DNA of 64,000 nucleotides from NCBI GenBank assembly GCA_003024785.1, contig PUQB01000121.1, positions 186,001 through 250,000 on the forward strand. The letters run 5' to 3'. How positions within the stretch are numbered: the stretch's first letter is position 1; every line of letters begins with the position of its first letter. Source of the stretch: Selaginella tamariscina. Its lineage: Eukaryota; Streptophyta; Lycopodiopsida; Selaginellales; Selaginellaceae. Shown piece after piece: positions 1 to 10,260 of the stretch. Position numbers and translations under genes: made by a program. The notes below the pieces were generated by a model. That model saw only the letters and a program-made list of their open reading frames with translations, had not been told where the DNA came from and made no database searches.

Positions 1-2330
1 AAAGAAAACAAAATAAATAAAATGTATTATATGAATTTATACTTTATAAAATGTATATTTGGCTTCTTCAAACTTTAAAAATTAATAACTTATAATCCAA
101 CCGATGAAATTAAGAAAGAAAAACTACGGATTAGTTCAACTTGAGTTTTAGAAAATTATAAAATCAAACATAAATGTTTTTGCTTATTTTGTGTTTGACC
201 TGTATTCAACGGTTCAACTTCATTAACTTCATATTTCAATATATTACTTTCTAATAAACCAGTATTGCAACGCTACATATATATATCCTCGTCAAGAATG
301 TTAATTATAACATTAAAATTTAATTCTTTTAATTTTTAATTTTTAATTTAGAAAATTTTCATTTACATTTTCCTCATTAATATGTTATATTTATTATTTT
401 TTCTTGGCTAACCTGATTTTTTTCAGAGGAACCACATTCTAAAAAAATTAGCTTCCATATTCAAAACGACGCAACATTTCAAAACTCTAATTTTTTTATT
501 TATTTATTTAAATTTAATTTAATTTAGATTAAGCTTCGTTGACCTAATAATTCACTAGATTTAGTGACTATTTTCCTTATTATAACATATTAAAAAATTT
601 CTTGTAGATGATTTTGTGTGTTAATAATTCTTTTTTGAAAAATTCTAATTTAATTTTCAAGTTGAGATATTTTGTCAATATTAATTTTTATGTAAATCAA
701 ATGTTTTAAAATTATTTATTACAATTAATTTTTAAAATAAATTTTATAATTAACCTTTCTGTTTTATATGTAAATATAATGTTCATTAACTTTTATTTCA
801 CAAACTTTTTATGGTTAGTAATATATATTTTGATGATCTTAAAATATATATTATACTTATCATTGTAAGGGTATATAATAGGCATGTACTTAAGTACATA
901 ACTATGGAGTTATTTATATCAACCCTTATTTTTATTTTTCTTAATAAAATTATAATAAATATTAAGAGTGAATTGTGTTCACACTAGAGTTTATTTAACT
1001 ATTATTAATTATTAAAATGTTAAATATCTTAAGGGACTTCTAATAATTCAAAGTTCATCTTTATTAATTTTTAAAAGTCTTAATTTGATGTAAATGTTAA
1101 AAAAAATCTTTTAAATTTCTTATATAAATGAAAACTTATGTTGGTGTGAATGGCCCTTATGCACAGCATGTAAAATCTTTATAAAGTTAATAAAAACACA
1201 AAAATTATAAATTTATTATTATATAATTTTTATTAAATAATTTTGGTGAATTCTTCTTACACTTTCCATTTGATTTATAATGTGTCTTATTTATAATCAT
1301 TTACTTTTTTTTTCTTTTTTAATTAATTATAACAAGGCAACAACCACCAAAATTATTGTACTTTAATTAATTAATTAAACATTGTAATTATATATATGTG
1401 TGTATGTGTGATAATTACCAATCTATTGTAAACAAATTAGTAACAATGATCTTTTATTTTAAAAATAATATATTTTCTTTTAAATAGCATACAATAAAAT
1501 AATAAGAAATATCAATGTTCATTAATACTTGTTATGAGAGAGGAAAGTAAATGAATTTTATAAATGATGTTAATGTTATTGATTCATATTTTATGTTTTT
1601 TTCTTAATTTTCTCTATTTTTTTCTATAATATTTTTCATTCTCTTTTAGTTTGAAAATTGTTTTTTTACATTCATATCATTTTCATTGTACTTTGATAAA
1701 CTTTGTCGCATAACAAAATAATATTGAATATATAATTTATTAAAATAATAATTGAGATTACTTCATACGAGGTGTTATATGTTAAGAATATAATAAAATA
1801 TGTTTATATTATTATGAATCAAGAGCTCAAAATTTAATCTTGAAAGAATTAAAGTTAAAAAAATAACTAAAATGATATGTTTAAGAAAATCTTATAGAAT
1901 GCTAAAATTAATATAAACTTAAATTTTAATCATAACCATTGAGTTTGATTCTTTTCAAGTATATTAAAGAATTCTAATTTGATTAAGATTAATGAATTAG
2001 CACAAAGAAATGTGTGTGTGTGTGTATATATATAATGAATATTTATGTAAACATATACATATATATTATTTATGTCATTGATTTTCCTATGATTGTTTTT
2101 TATTTTAAAAGTTGATTTTTATTACTTATTAAAATATATCACACCCCCTAGGTGTTGAGGAAATGATCCACTTAGTACATTTGGGTATATAATGATGGTC
2201 GAATTAGGTGTCGTTAAGTATTTTCTTGAAATTGTAAGTGAAACTAGCACCTTTATTTAGAAAACTCTCCTCTTGTTTTAATATTCAATTAGTGACTTCA
2301 GCATGTCGAATATGATTAAAAACACCCCTA
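1..2330. other. AT-rich stretch with no recognisable gene
   Basis: Very AT-rich sequence with many A and T runs and a short GT/AT microsatellite near 2,010-2,035. No open frame of useful length and no protein similarity that I can recognise on either strand. It reads as intergenic DNA or long-decayed repeat. Confidence 0.7.
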
Positions 2331-2334
2331 ATGC

Positions 2335-2988
2335 TGCTCTACTTAATTTATATGACGAAGCCCCCTCCTTATTACCTTTCCCCTAGCAACAAGCCTCTCC
2401 CCATTTCTTATTTGCTTAAGTAGGCTGACACGAAAACCCAATCCTATAGTAATTGACTTAATGAGTTTAACTTAACCATCTGCCTACCCCTAAATCCTAA
2501 TTAGGGTGTAGGCTCCCTAGAGGTGTTTTTATCCATATTCAATAAGTCAAACTCACCGATTTGGATGTCAAAAACGAGGGGAAAGTTTTTTAAATGAAAG
2601 TGTTAGCTTTGCCTAAAGTTTCTTAAAAATACCTAACAACACCCACTAAGCAGGCCTATTCCTCAATAACTAAGTGACATCAAGTTACCTTTTAAAATAA
2701 AGAGCAATCATAATAAAAATGTGATACACTCTTCACATCTTAAAAATGTCAACATCCTCATTAATATTTAATTCTAAGACTAGATAATGTTAAAAAAAAA
2801 AATAATCAAAACTAACATATCACTTAATGCAAAGTCAGCAAACAGTTCATATAATTTTATTAACCCTATGCATTACGTGAAACTAAGTACTTCAAAATCG
2901 TAAACTCAACTGCCATAGGCACCACTTCCAACATAAAGTCACTTGTAAACATTTGCACACTTGTAAAGTCTGGGAAAAAGGCATTAGC
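2335..2988 (-). mobile_element. Old fragment of the LTR element family seen at 16-23 kb
   Basis: This stretch follows, in the same order, the sequence at about 17,340-18,030: the end of an LTR, the LTR/internal junction and the first few hundred bases inside. Shared landmarks include 'ctagataatgtta', 'actaacatatcact' and 'tgcattacg'. It is much more diverged than the two LTRs at 16-23 kb, so it is an older copy. By analogy with that element it lies in minus orientation. The match stops at about 2,988, directly beside hAT coding sequence. Fossil, broken. Confidence 0.7.
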
Positions 2989-4152
2989 ATTGTGGGTGCA
3001 GAGAACGTTGTCATGGTTGTAACAGATGGGGAAAATGCAAGCAGAGCAGCAGTAGCAATTCTAAAACAGAGGTACCCGAAGATTCAATGGGCAGCAATTT
3101 TGCCCATTGCTTGAACAATGCCTTGAAAGACTTTGGTGAACTTCCATGGATGGTAACGCTTCTGGAGCAAGGAAAGGCTTTGGTGAGCTTCATCAAAAAC
3201 CACTCTCATATGGTGGCATTGCTGGCGGAGTTTACTCACAAGCGAATGCTATGCTATTGTGATACGAGGTTTGGTTACAACTTCATTATGATGGAGAGGC
3301 TGGTGGAGCTCTGAGAAGCTCTATAATAGATGTTCGTATGCTCTACATACAAAGCGAGGCCTGAGTCGAAACAGAGCAAGCAGAGACAATTATGAAATTG
3401 TTTTTGATGACCATTTTTGGGAACAGGTTAAGGACATGTTAGAGGTGTCCAAGGATGTTATGTTGCTACTTCGTCTTGTGGATGGTGATATACCTATGAT
3501 TGGAAAAATATATGAGTGTATGAACATGTTGGATGCAAGTGGGATTATGGCAGGTACATGGAACTTCATCAGATCATGTCTAACCGGTGGCATGAGTATC
3601 ACTTGCTCATGCACTCGGTGGCATATATGCTGGACCCCGAGTTTCAAGAGCATGAAAAGCATGCCAACAGAGAAGTCATGAAGGTTTGGAATGCTTATTT
3701 ATCGGCCATGTTTACATCTAGTGAGAGGGACGTGATACGGGATGAGCTTTTAAGTTACAACATTTTCAAATTGATTGATGCTAAGGCTAATCGCACTAGG
3801 AAGGGAGCTGTACATTGGTGGGAGGACTATGGTTATAAAATTTCAGCTCTTCAGAAGTTGGTCATTCGAGTTCTAAGTCAGGCATGCTCGTCATCCTCGG
3901 TGGAGAGACTGTTCAGCACTTTCGAGCATGTGTCTTCAAAGAAGAAGAATAGACTTACTGTGGACAAGACAACAAATCTAGTTTTCGTGGCTTGCAATAG
4001 CAGGTTGTTAACCTGCAAAAATGATTGACTACGACAAGTTTGTGAGCTACAAAGTACTAGAGACAGTTCCTCATCTGGAAGACGAGCTTAAGTCAGGAGA
4101 GGAAGAGGAAGATGGAGACAATGTCGAAGATTGTGAGGTTGAGGATGTTTAA
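2985..4152 (+). pseudogene. hAT-family transposase remnant (DUF659 to C-terminal dimerisation domain)
   Basis: Pieces of one hAT transposase lie in order on the plus strand. First comes a DUF659-like part with VVTDGENASRAA and then HCLNNALKDFGELPWM, followed by ALVSFIKNHSHMVALL. A middle part is poorly preserved. At 3,516-4,028 a long open stretch holds the hAT C-terminal dimerisation motif SSSSVERLFSTFEHVSSKKK. A further frame change near 4,020 leads into an acidic tail (EEEEDGD) and a stop at 4,150-4,152. The N-terminal BED finger is missing, and at least three frame changes or stops separate the pieces, so this is a pseudogene of a plain DNA transposon. Family assignment is firm from the motifs; subfamily cannot be told. 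Confidence 0.82.
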
Positions 4153-4334
4153 GTAGTTTATATATAATAAAAATAGCATATTCCTAGAATTAAAATTAGA
4201 ATATTTTTAGAATATTCACTAGAATATTCGTGAGCCATCGTGAGCCATGATCTTGTTATGTGGTCAGGTTCTTGAAATCTAAGCCTCGTGTTCGTGTTCC
4301 GTGTTCATGTTCGTAACTATGGCTCGGATTTTGT

Positions 4335-5640
4335 GAAACAGGATGTCAAACAAAGTGCATAGGTCTAGAACAGCATCACAAGGATTCGGACATGAGTACA
4401 TGATGCTAACTAAAAAGACTCTACATGCTACTACAACTAGAACTTTACTTAGGCAAATGCAATGGAATTTGTGGTGCTCTAAGGAACGATGTGTTGCTCT
4501 TCAACATAAGAGTAGGTCACTTAGGGAAAGCTTGAAGGAGTCTATGATGCATTGAGACATATGCAAGTCAATTCTAGTAAATTCGATGGAAACCAACATT
4601 ATGGGACTTTCTTATAGATATTAGCTAGGAATCTAAATAAACTAGGTTGTGGAAAGCATTGGTTAGAGAATTCAAAGGCCTTGTTGAGACAATGAAGATT
4701 TGGGGATGCATGATTTTCTCTTAGCAATGTAGTAGGTCTTAGTAGAAGCACAACAACTAGAAACAAGAGGGCAACTTTTCAATACAAATCGGGGATTCAA
4801 GCAAGAACATTCAAGCATTTGTTTAGGAAAATAGACCATAAATGCGTGAAAGATTTTTCTATTAGAGTAAGTTCATGAGCAACTGGTTATGAGAAGGTTG
4901 TGCATGCATTTGACCAAGGTGTAATAGCTTGTTATGCTAGGGTATTCATGGTCAATCCTTTACACATAACTCTTCCAAGGTTAGTAGTTGCTGTTCAACT
5001 TACTTGCAACAAATTTGATGCTTCAAATGTGAAACAATAATGAGATGAACTAGAACAATTGTGGAGAACACACTTAAAGGTGAGAGTTAATTCTAATTAT
5101 AAATTTTTTTACTTACAAGTTTGTGTAGGATATACTTGGCCCTCTTGACTCAAGGCGTCATTAAAACTTTCTTGAGAGTTACACAAGGAACATGTCCCCA
5201 ATCTCTTGGCCAGGTTTGTGTTTGGAGCTGCATATGTAGAAGGTGAAGTGACACAACTTGGAGACAACAATTATATTCATAATGCAAATAAGTTGGTGAA
5301 TCCTCTTCATAATGCTACTAGGAGGTTGTACCTTTGAGATTATAGTCACATTGAATGGTATCAAAGCAGTTTTTGACAATTATCATGGTGAGCATGGCCT
5401 TAGAATCAAAGATATTAGCCATTGAGACTAAAAACTTTGCAAGATCACAAAACCTTGCTTCAAAGAAGGTATCTACACTCTTAGAGAAGTTGAGGCAAGG
5501 GATTGGGTCAAGTGGTTCTCAAATCATCCCTCAAAGGTGTATATAAACGTAGTGCAAAGTTATCTTAACATCTTTCTCTCTTTTCATATGAACTTGAGAG
5601 AATAATTTTTGCTGCTAGAAAAGTCATTTAAAGCTTTAAG
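4335..5640 (+). pseudogene. Decayed transposase-like gene, relative of the one at 60.6-64.0 kb
   Basis: Short reading-frame pieces match, in order, the protein at 62.2-63.2 kb. Here HAFDQGVIACYARVFMVNPL corresponds there to HAFETCQMASYARVLMINPL. QLTCNKFDASNV corresponds to LTCNQFTHREV. HNANKLVNPLHNATRRL corresponds to HNGKKLVNPLDFAAKRL. An upstream piece (GHEYMMLTKKTLHATTTRTLL, 4,343-4,555) may be its N-terminal part. Many stops and frame changes are present. I do not recognise a named family; the conserved NPLD...R.L..GD block resembles transposase-like proteins I know only as unnamed repeats in algae, mosses and corals. No function is claimed beyond probable transposon origin. Confidence 0.55.
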
Positions 5641-5830
5641 ACCCATCGAGCAATATGGCCAATCAAGTTCTTCTGCTCCATAATGAAGTGATCGCAGCAT
5701 GATCACCTTTATATGACTTCAAGGTTTTTCATAGTAGCATCAAAGATCTTGACCATTGCAATTCCTCCCATTCTGCACCATGCCTCCCACATTAGAAAAA
5801 AAGTTTCATCTTGCAAAGGAACTGGGTACA
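5640..5830 (-). pseudogene. Inverted tail piece of the same transposase-like family
   Basis: Read on the minus strand from about 5,805, the words GGMVQNGRNCNGQDL match GGMVQNEREYDGADL of the C-terminal part at about 63.71 kb. The preceding gene pieces (4.3-5.6 kb) run on the plus strand, so this end appears flipped relative to them. Confidence 0.4.
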
Positions 5831-5936
5831 TGGCTTTATCTGTAAAGTTCTAATGAGAATAATTGCAAAATGGCATGAAATCTAAATATCCATGAAGGTT
5901 TCTTTACTTAAGAAATTATGACCAAGAGTAAATTAT

Positions 5937-6251
5937 TTATTCTTTGTTTCCATATACGCCATAACCTAGATATAATAATGTTAATATTGGTTTTAAAAGA
6001 AAATACCTTAAGAAAAAATTCAATAGCATCCGAGAACCATGTAAGTAGGCATGGAGCTTTTCAAAACCCCAAACCATTGCTAAACATTCTTTTTCAATTG
6101 TGGAGTAGTTCACCTTTCTTGGTTGCAACGTACAATTGATGTACACAATGGGATGATGTTGACCATGCACACTCATACTCTCTTGCATCAACACGCCCCC
6201 AAAACCGATGTTAGAATCATACACGCAAAATGAAGAGATGAGTATAATCAA
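5937..6251 (-). mobile_element. Ty3/gypsy fossil piece: RNase H region
   Basis: The minus-strand frame contains the typical Ty3/gypsy RNase H wording: D-S-N-I-G-F-G-G-V-L-M-Q-E, then HPIVYINCTLQPRKVNYST, then EKECLAMVWGFEKLHAYLHG. It is a short isolated piece of an old retroelement. No LTR could be recognised beside it. Broken. Confidence 0.8.
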
Positions 6252-6254
6252 GGT

Positions 6255-6940
6255 ACAAACAAAATTGCAGGAGCTGTCAATAACTCAAAATCTACAAACA
6301 CATGTTCGCAATCCTTATTATGAACAAGAAATGATGTGACGAGACTTTAGTAATAGTTGTAAATTAAATGGTGTAGTAAGATCCAAAAGATAATCAACAA
6401 AATGGCCAACATATTGTACCTTGTTAAAAAGTGTTGCACATTGTTCGTATACTTTAGCATAGGGAACTTCAAAATTGTAATAAGTTTGTCAGGATTGACT
6501 TACAAACCTTCACAGAAAATAAGGTATTCAAAATAAGTGTGTCTTTGAATCCAAACACACACTTAGACTACTTCTTTGCAACTTCTTACATATGTCACAG
6601 CCGAAGCCATTAACAAAATATGAGCAAAATTGTTTTAACGAAGACAAAAAGAAGAAGACGAAAATATTAATTACTTAGTATTAAAAGAGATCGGTTAATA
6701 ATTGGTGTTCAACTGGAATGCTAAAACCCTAACCCTAGCCTCATTTATATACTAGGACATGGTGTTTCTAAACCACCAATATAAATTTGAATATGAATCT
6801 CTAATTTTAGATCTAAATCTAAATCATTAGTTCTTTATTCTAGATATTTTAAAGGAACATTTCAGTGTTGGCATATATCATTAATATTAATTAGAATGTT
6901 CTAAAGGAATATTTTAGTGTTGATTATACCAGCATCAGCA
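6255..6940. other. Gap between two gypsy fossil pieces, nothing recognised
   Basis: AT-rich DNA with no open frame of note. One 'aaaccctaaccctag' word lies near 6,725. It may be decayed retroelement, since it sits between two gypsy fragments, but I see no LTR termini, primer site or coding motif to support that. Confidence 0.4.
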
Positions 6941-7700
6941 TTAACTTGGTATATTTTGGTGATTCATGACACCATCCCCTTCTTTAATGACAAGTTCCAT
7001 TATAACAACCAACAACCAATCAATAAGGTAATAAAGCTTATTATGAAGGAGTTTGGAGTCTAAAATAGGATGAATTTCATATTCAGGTTCACTATCGAGT
7101 TCAATGAGTGGTGACAGTGGCACAATACGTCCGAGAATGGTACTAAGTGTATATGGCTCAAGAACAGAGACATGGAAAACTAGGTGAATCTTCATGGTAG
7201 AAGGAAGCTGAAGACAAAATGCAACTTCATTAACCTTACTAATGATTGGAAATGGTCCAAGGTGTTGATAGTTAAGCTTTTGAGATGATTGAGCGGTTCA
7301 TAAACTTTGTCGAAGGAGTCAAACTCAATCACCAATTTATAAACATGGACAGTTTGATGGTGTTGGTCGGCAGCTACCTTGTGGGGGTTTAGGCCCAGTG
7401 GAGGTGAATCACTTGAAGGTGGTTGAGGTGGTTTTCTGCTAATGGGTTAATTAGAACCTCAACAGAAGCATGTCAAGACCAATGAGGATGTTGACCATGG
7501 ACTATAAAGAATGGTGATTGACATGTAAAAACATGCACTGAGTTATTGTATGTAAATTTTGCAAGGGTAAGAGTTCAACCCAATTGTCATGTTGGTATGG
7601 TCCAAAATTAGCGCAAGAGATTTTGGAACTTTGAATATTTGGAACGATGCATAAGCATATTCACATCTATTTAATTACTTACTCTTTACATTTTTTAACT
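6941..7700 (-). mobile_element. Ty3/gypsy fossil piece: integrase end and chromodomain-like tail
   Basis: On the minus strand the order is integrase C-terminal wording (LGPFPIISKVNEVAF), the linker IHLVFHVSVLEP, then EYEIHPILDSKLLHNKLYYLIDW, the start of a chromodomain. This marks a chromovirus-type gypsy element. Relative to the RNase H piece at 5,937-6,251 the order on the minus strand is the reverse of a normal pol gene, so the two pieces come from a rearranged copy or from two copies. Old and broken. Confidence 0.72.
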
Positions 7701-7934
7701 TTTATAGGAATTTTGGAGTCTTGCCAAAAAGGAGGCATGGGCTTAGAATATCCCGCAATATTCTTCCAGTTGACAGATTATGCTGCCAAATAATCTTAGT
7801 TAGCAAGTTTGTCATAGTTCTAACCTAGTGGGTTGATTACCTGGTAAATTGTGGGATATGTGGGATATGTGAGCAAAAGACTCAAGCGTAACTGGGTCAT
7901 CATGACTAGGGCCCTCTCATAAACACTAATTGGT

Positions 7935-8040
7935 TTTTTGCCTAGTTGGCATAAGGGAAGAGGAAAAGGCTCTGACATTTGGTATTAAAGTGGTTTCAGG
8001 TTCGATTCCTATCAGAAGATGAATTTTGAGTAAATCTCAT
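7935..8040 (+). repeat. tRNA-like sequence with A and B boxes, SINE head candidate
   Basis: An A-box-like word (tgcctagttgg, 7,939-7,949) is followed about 50 bp later by a perfect B box (ggttcgattcc, 7,999-8,009), the normal spacing of an RNA polymerase III internal promoter. No clean cloverleaf or acceptor stem is visible, so it is not a functional tRNA gene. A tRNA-derived SINE head is the best reading. Its 3' end cannot be set because a tandem repeat follows. Confidence 0.4.
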
Positions 8041-8099
8041 GCCACTAAGTTTGGTGCACTTATCTTTGCCTAACTAAACCCCGATCACATGTGAGGCAA

Positions 8100-8470
8100 A
8101 GATAAACCCCTCGATCACATTGTATGCCAAGTGTCTCACCCCTCGATCACATGTGTATAGCCAAGCGTCTTGAGATCGCCTCGAGTTGGGTGCAAGCCAA
8201 GCCAAGCGTCTCTGAGATCGCCTCTAAGTTGGGTGCGAGCCAAGCCAAGCGTCTCTAGGATCGCCTCTGAGCTGGGTGCGTAACCTAGCATGTATGGCCT
8301 CTGAGCTAGGTGCGAGCCAAGCCAAGCGTCTCTGGGATCACCTCTGAGCTGGGTGTGAGCCAAGAGTAGCTAGCATGTATGGCCTCTGAGCTAGGTGCAA
8401 GCCAAGCCAAGCGTTTCTGGGATCGCCTCTGAGCTGGGTGCGAGCCAAGCATAGCCTAGCATGTATGGGA
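8100..8470. repeat. Tandem repeat built on 'gagctgggtgcgagccaagc' words
   Basis: About eight imperfect copies of a roughly 40-bp unit containing 'gagccaagccaagcgtctctgggatcg' style wording (cut here into 'gccaagccaagcg' and 'tctctgggatcgcctctgag'). Some copies are replaced by a variant with 'cctagcatgtatgg'. It is more GC-rich than its surroundings. The array ends exactly where similarity to the large transposon copy A begins, so it may mark the breakpoint that removed the left end of copy A. Confidence 0.8.
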
Positions 8471-8599
8471 CCGCTTCTGAGCTCCACCTTCTAGAGGAAG
8501 ACATAGTAGCAACCCTTGAGTCTGTGGATGAGGGTAAAGCATCATTTGAACACCTGTAAAATCGCTATAGAAAATTATTGAGCGTCTAAGCAGACCTAG

Positions 8600-9155
8600 T
8601 AATCTTGTTTGGCTCAACATCGACTGGATATGTTGACCATTTGGCCATTTTAGTTCAAATGTTCGCCACCTCACGAGAAATTCAAGATGCAATGTGTCAT
8701 TTGGTGAAATGTTCGTCACTACTACACTCACGAAGTAGGCCTCTAGTTTCTTTTCTGATGCAACTTCTATTGGATTGACAATTGAAATGATGCTCCTACC
8801 AACCTCAGTCTCATGAAGAAGAGAATCACATCATTCCTCACAACATGCAAGCCATCATATGTAAACTCATATTAATATTTGTTTATGACCTTGCATTCTC
8901 TGTGTCAGCCTTGACTTCTTCCACATTTCATAATACAGAAGAACCCTCTTTAAATTCCATTCTAGGAAACTCAATGTGCTTGTAAATGGTGTTCACCCAA
9001 ACGTACACACAAGACTCTTGGGCAATATTATGACATAACACATTATCATCTTGAACTTATATGATTCCAATGCCAACTATCTTGTTGTTTTAAAGAAAAT
9101 ATACTTTATCTCCAGTATTAAATATATTAACATGCACATAAATATTTGTGTCATT
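8600..9155 (-). pseudogene. Copy A: 5' remnant of the transposase-like gene
   Basis: The minus strand carries VVVTNISPNDTLH and FLVRWRTFEL, matching VVVTEVSPNGTLHPGSLVRWRTSEL at 52.53-52.62 kb in copy C. It also carries the start-proximal stretch that in copy C reads DKVCLLRNNEIVGTG. The part encoding the catalytic core in copy C is absent. This is dead sequence of a plain DNA transposon; stops and frame changes separate the pieces. Confidence 0.7.
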
Positions 9156-9269
9156 TTTTATATCTGTTTATGCAATACATAATAAAATCTGAATCGAGGG
9201 TGTTTAATTTATATGCATGTGTAATGACATATAATTATGTATAGGGATAGATTTCATGTTTGATGGAGA

Positions 9270-9470
9270 CAAGTGGTGGTGGAATTAATCTCACCACCCC
9301 TTCCCAGCCTCTTAGAATGGTGGGCGGGATTAAGCCCGCCCATAACTCTCCGAGATTAATCCCACCACCCTTGCCCCATCTTAGAGAGTTATGAACAAGA
9401 TTAATTTCTCCTATTATTCTAGGAGGTAGGAAAGGGGTTGCGAGATTAATCCCATCACCCTCTGAGATCT
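9270..9470. repeat. Copy A: worn palindrome array, transposase side
   Basis: About five worn copies of GGCGGGATTAATCCCGCC, for instance 'gggcgggattaagcccgccc' near 9,325 and 'gcgagattaatcccatcacc' near 9,445. It corresponds to the arrays at 28.7-29.5 kb (B) and 51.4-52.0 kb (C) but is shorter and more mutated. Confidence 0.8.
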
Positions 9471-9479
9471 TGACTAACC

Positions 9480-10260
9480 GAGAATTCTAAATAAAAAGGA
9501 TTTGTGAATGGATTAAAATCCTAATAAATTCTAGTGCAGGATTCCTAAACCTTAAAGTAGTATGCATTTAGAGAGAGAATGTAAATTTATTTATGTAAAT
9601 CCTAAATTTTGATTTTAAAAGAAGTGTAAGAAAGTGTAAGAAAGTGAGTCTTTACAAATAGTTTTTATAATACTTGTAAACAGTAGAGGGGCGTCGTGCT
9701 TTTTTATAAATAATAACACTTAATTTAGTGTTGTTCTTGATGCAAACATTATTTAAAAAAGAGGAGATTTGAAGAAAGAAAATGATATAAATAAAGAAAC
9801 CCTTGTGAGAATTATAGATTTGGATTTGAGTGAAAAATTAAAAGCATTTTTAAATTTACATGTCAAATTAACAATACTTATATCCGAATTTTAAATTTCT
9901 GACATTTTAATATAATAAAGAAATTTAAAATGCATTGACATAAGTGATTGACTCTTTGACAATATTGTATAGGATTTCAATGCTTTTTAAAGTTGCATTT
10001 AATGCATTTAATATTAGCAAGTGATTCAAGTTGTATAATTATATGAAATTCAAGTAATTATTCTACATTTGTTCATAATGGAATTTTCTTAATTATTTTC
10101 TTATTATTCTAAGAATATTCCAATATTAAACCTTATTATCAATATTAAATAATATTATTATTCTAATAATATAACTATATAGATAATATTAATTATTATA
10201 TATCATTTAAAATATGTTCATAATGTATATATTAACATTACTTTTACTTTATTTCAATGT
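9480..10260. other. Copy A: AT-rich spacer
   Basis: No gene. It corresponds to 29.5-30.8 kb in copy B: both hold 'gcatttttaaatttacatgtca', cut here to the shared core 'taaatttacatgtca', followed by AT-rich sequence with GAATATTC-type words. Nothing else is recognised. Confidence 0.6.

Noticed and set aside
7999-8009. Functional tRNA gene at the B box
   Set aside because: No acceptor-stem pairing or anticodon arm could be drawn; only the promoter-like boxes remain.
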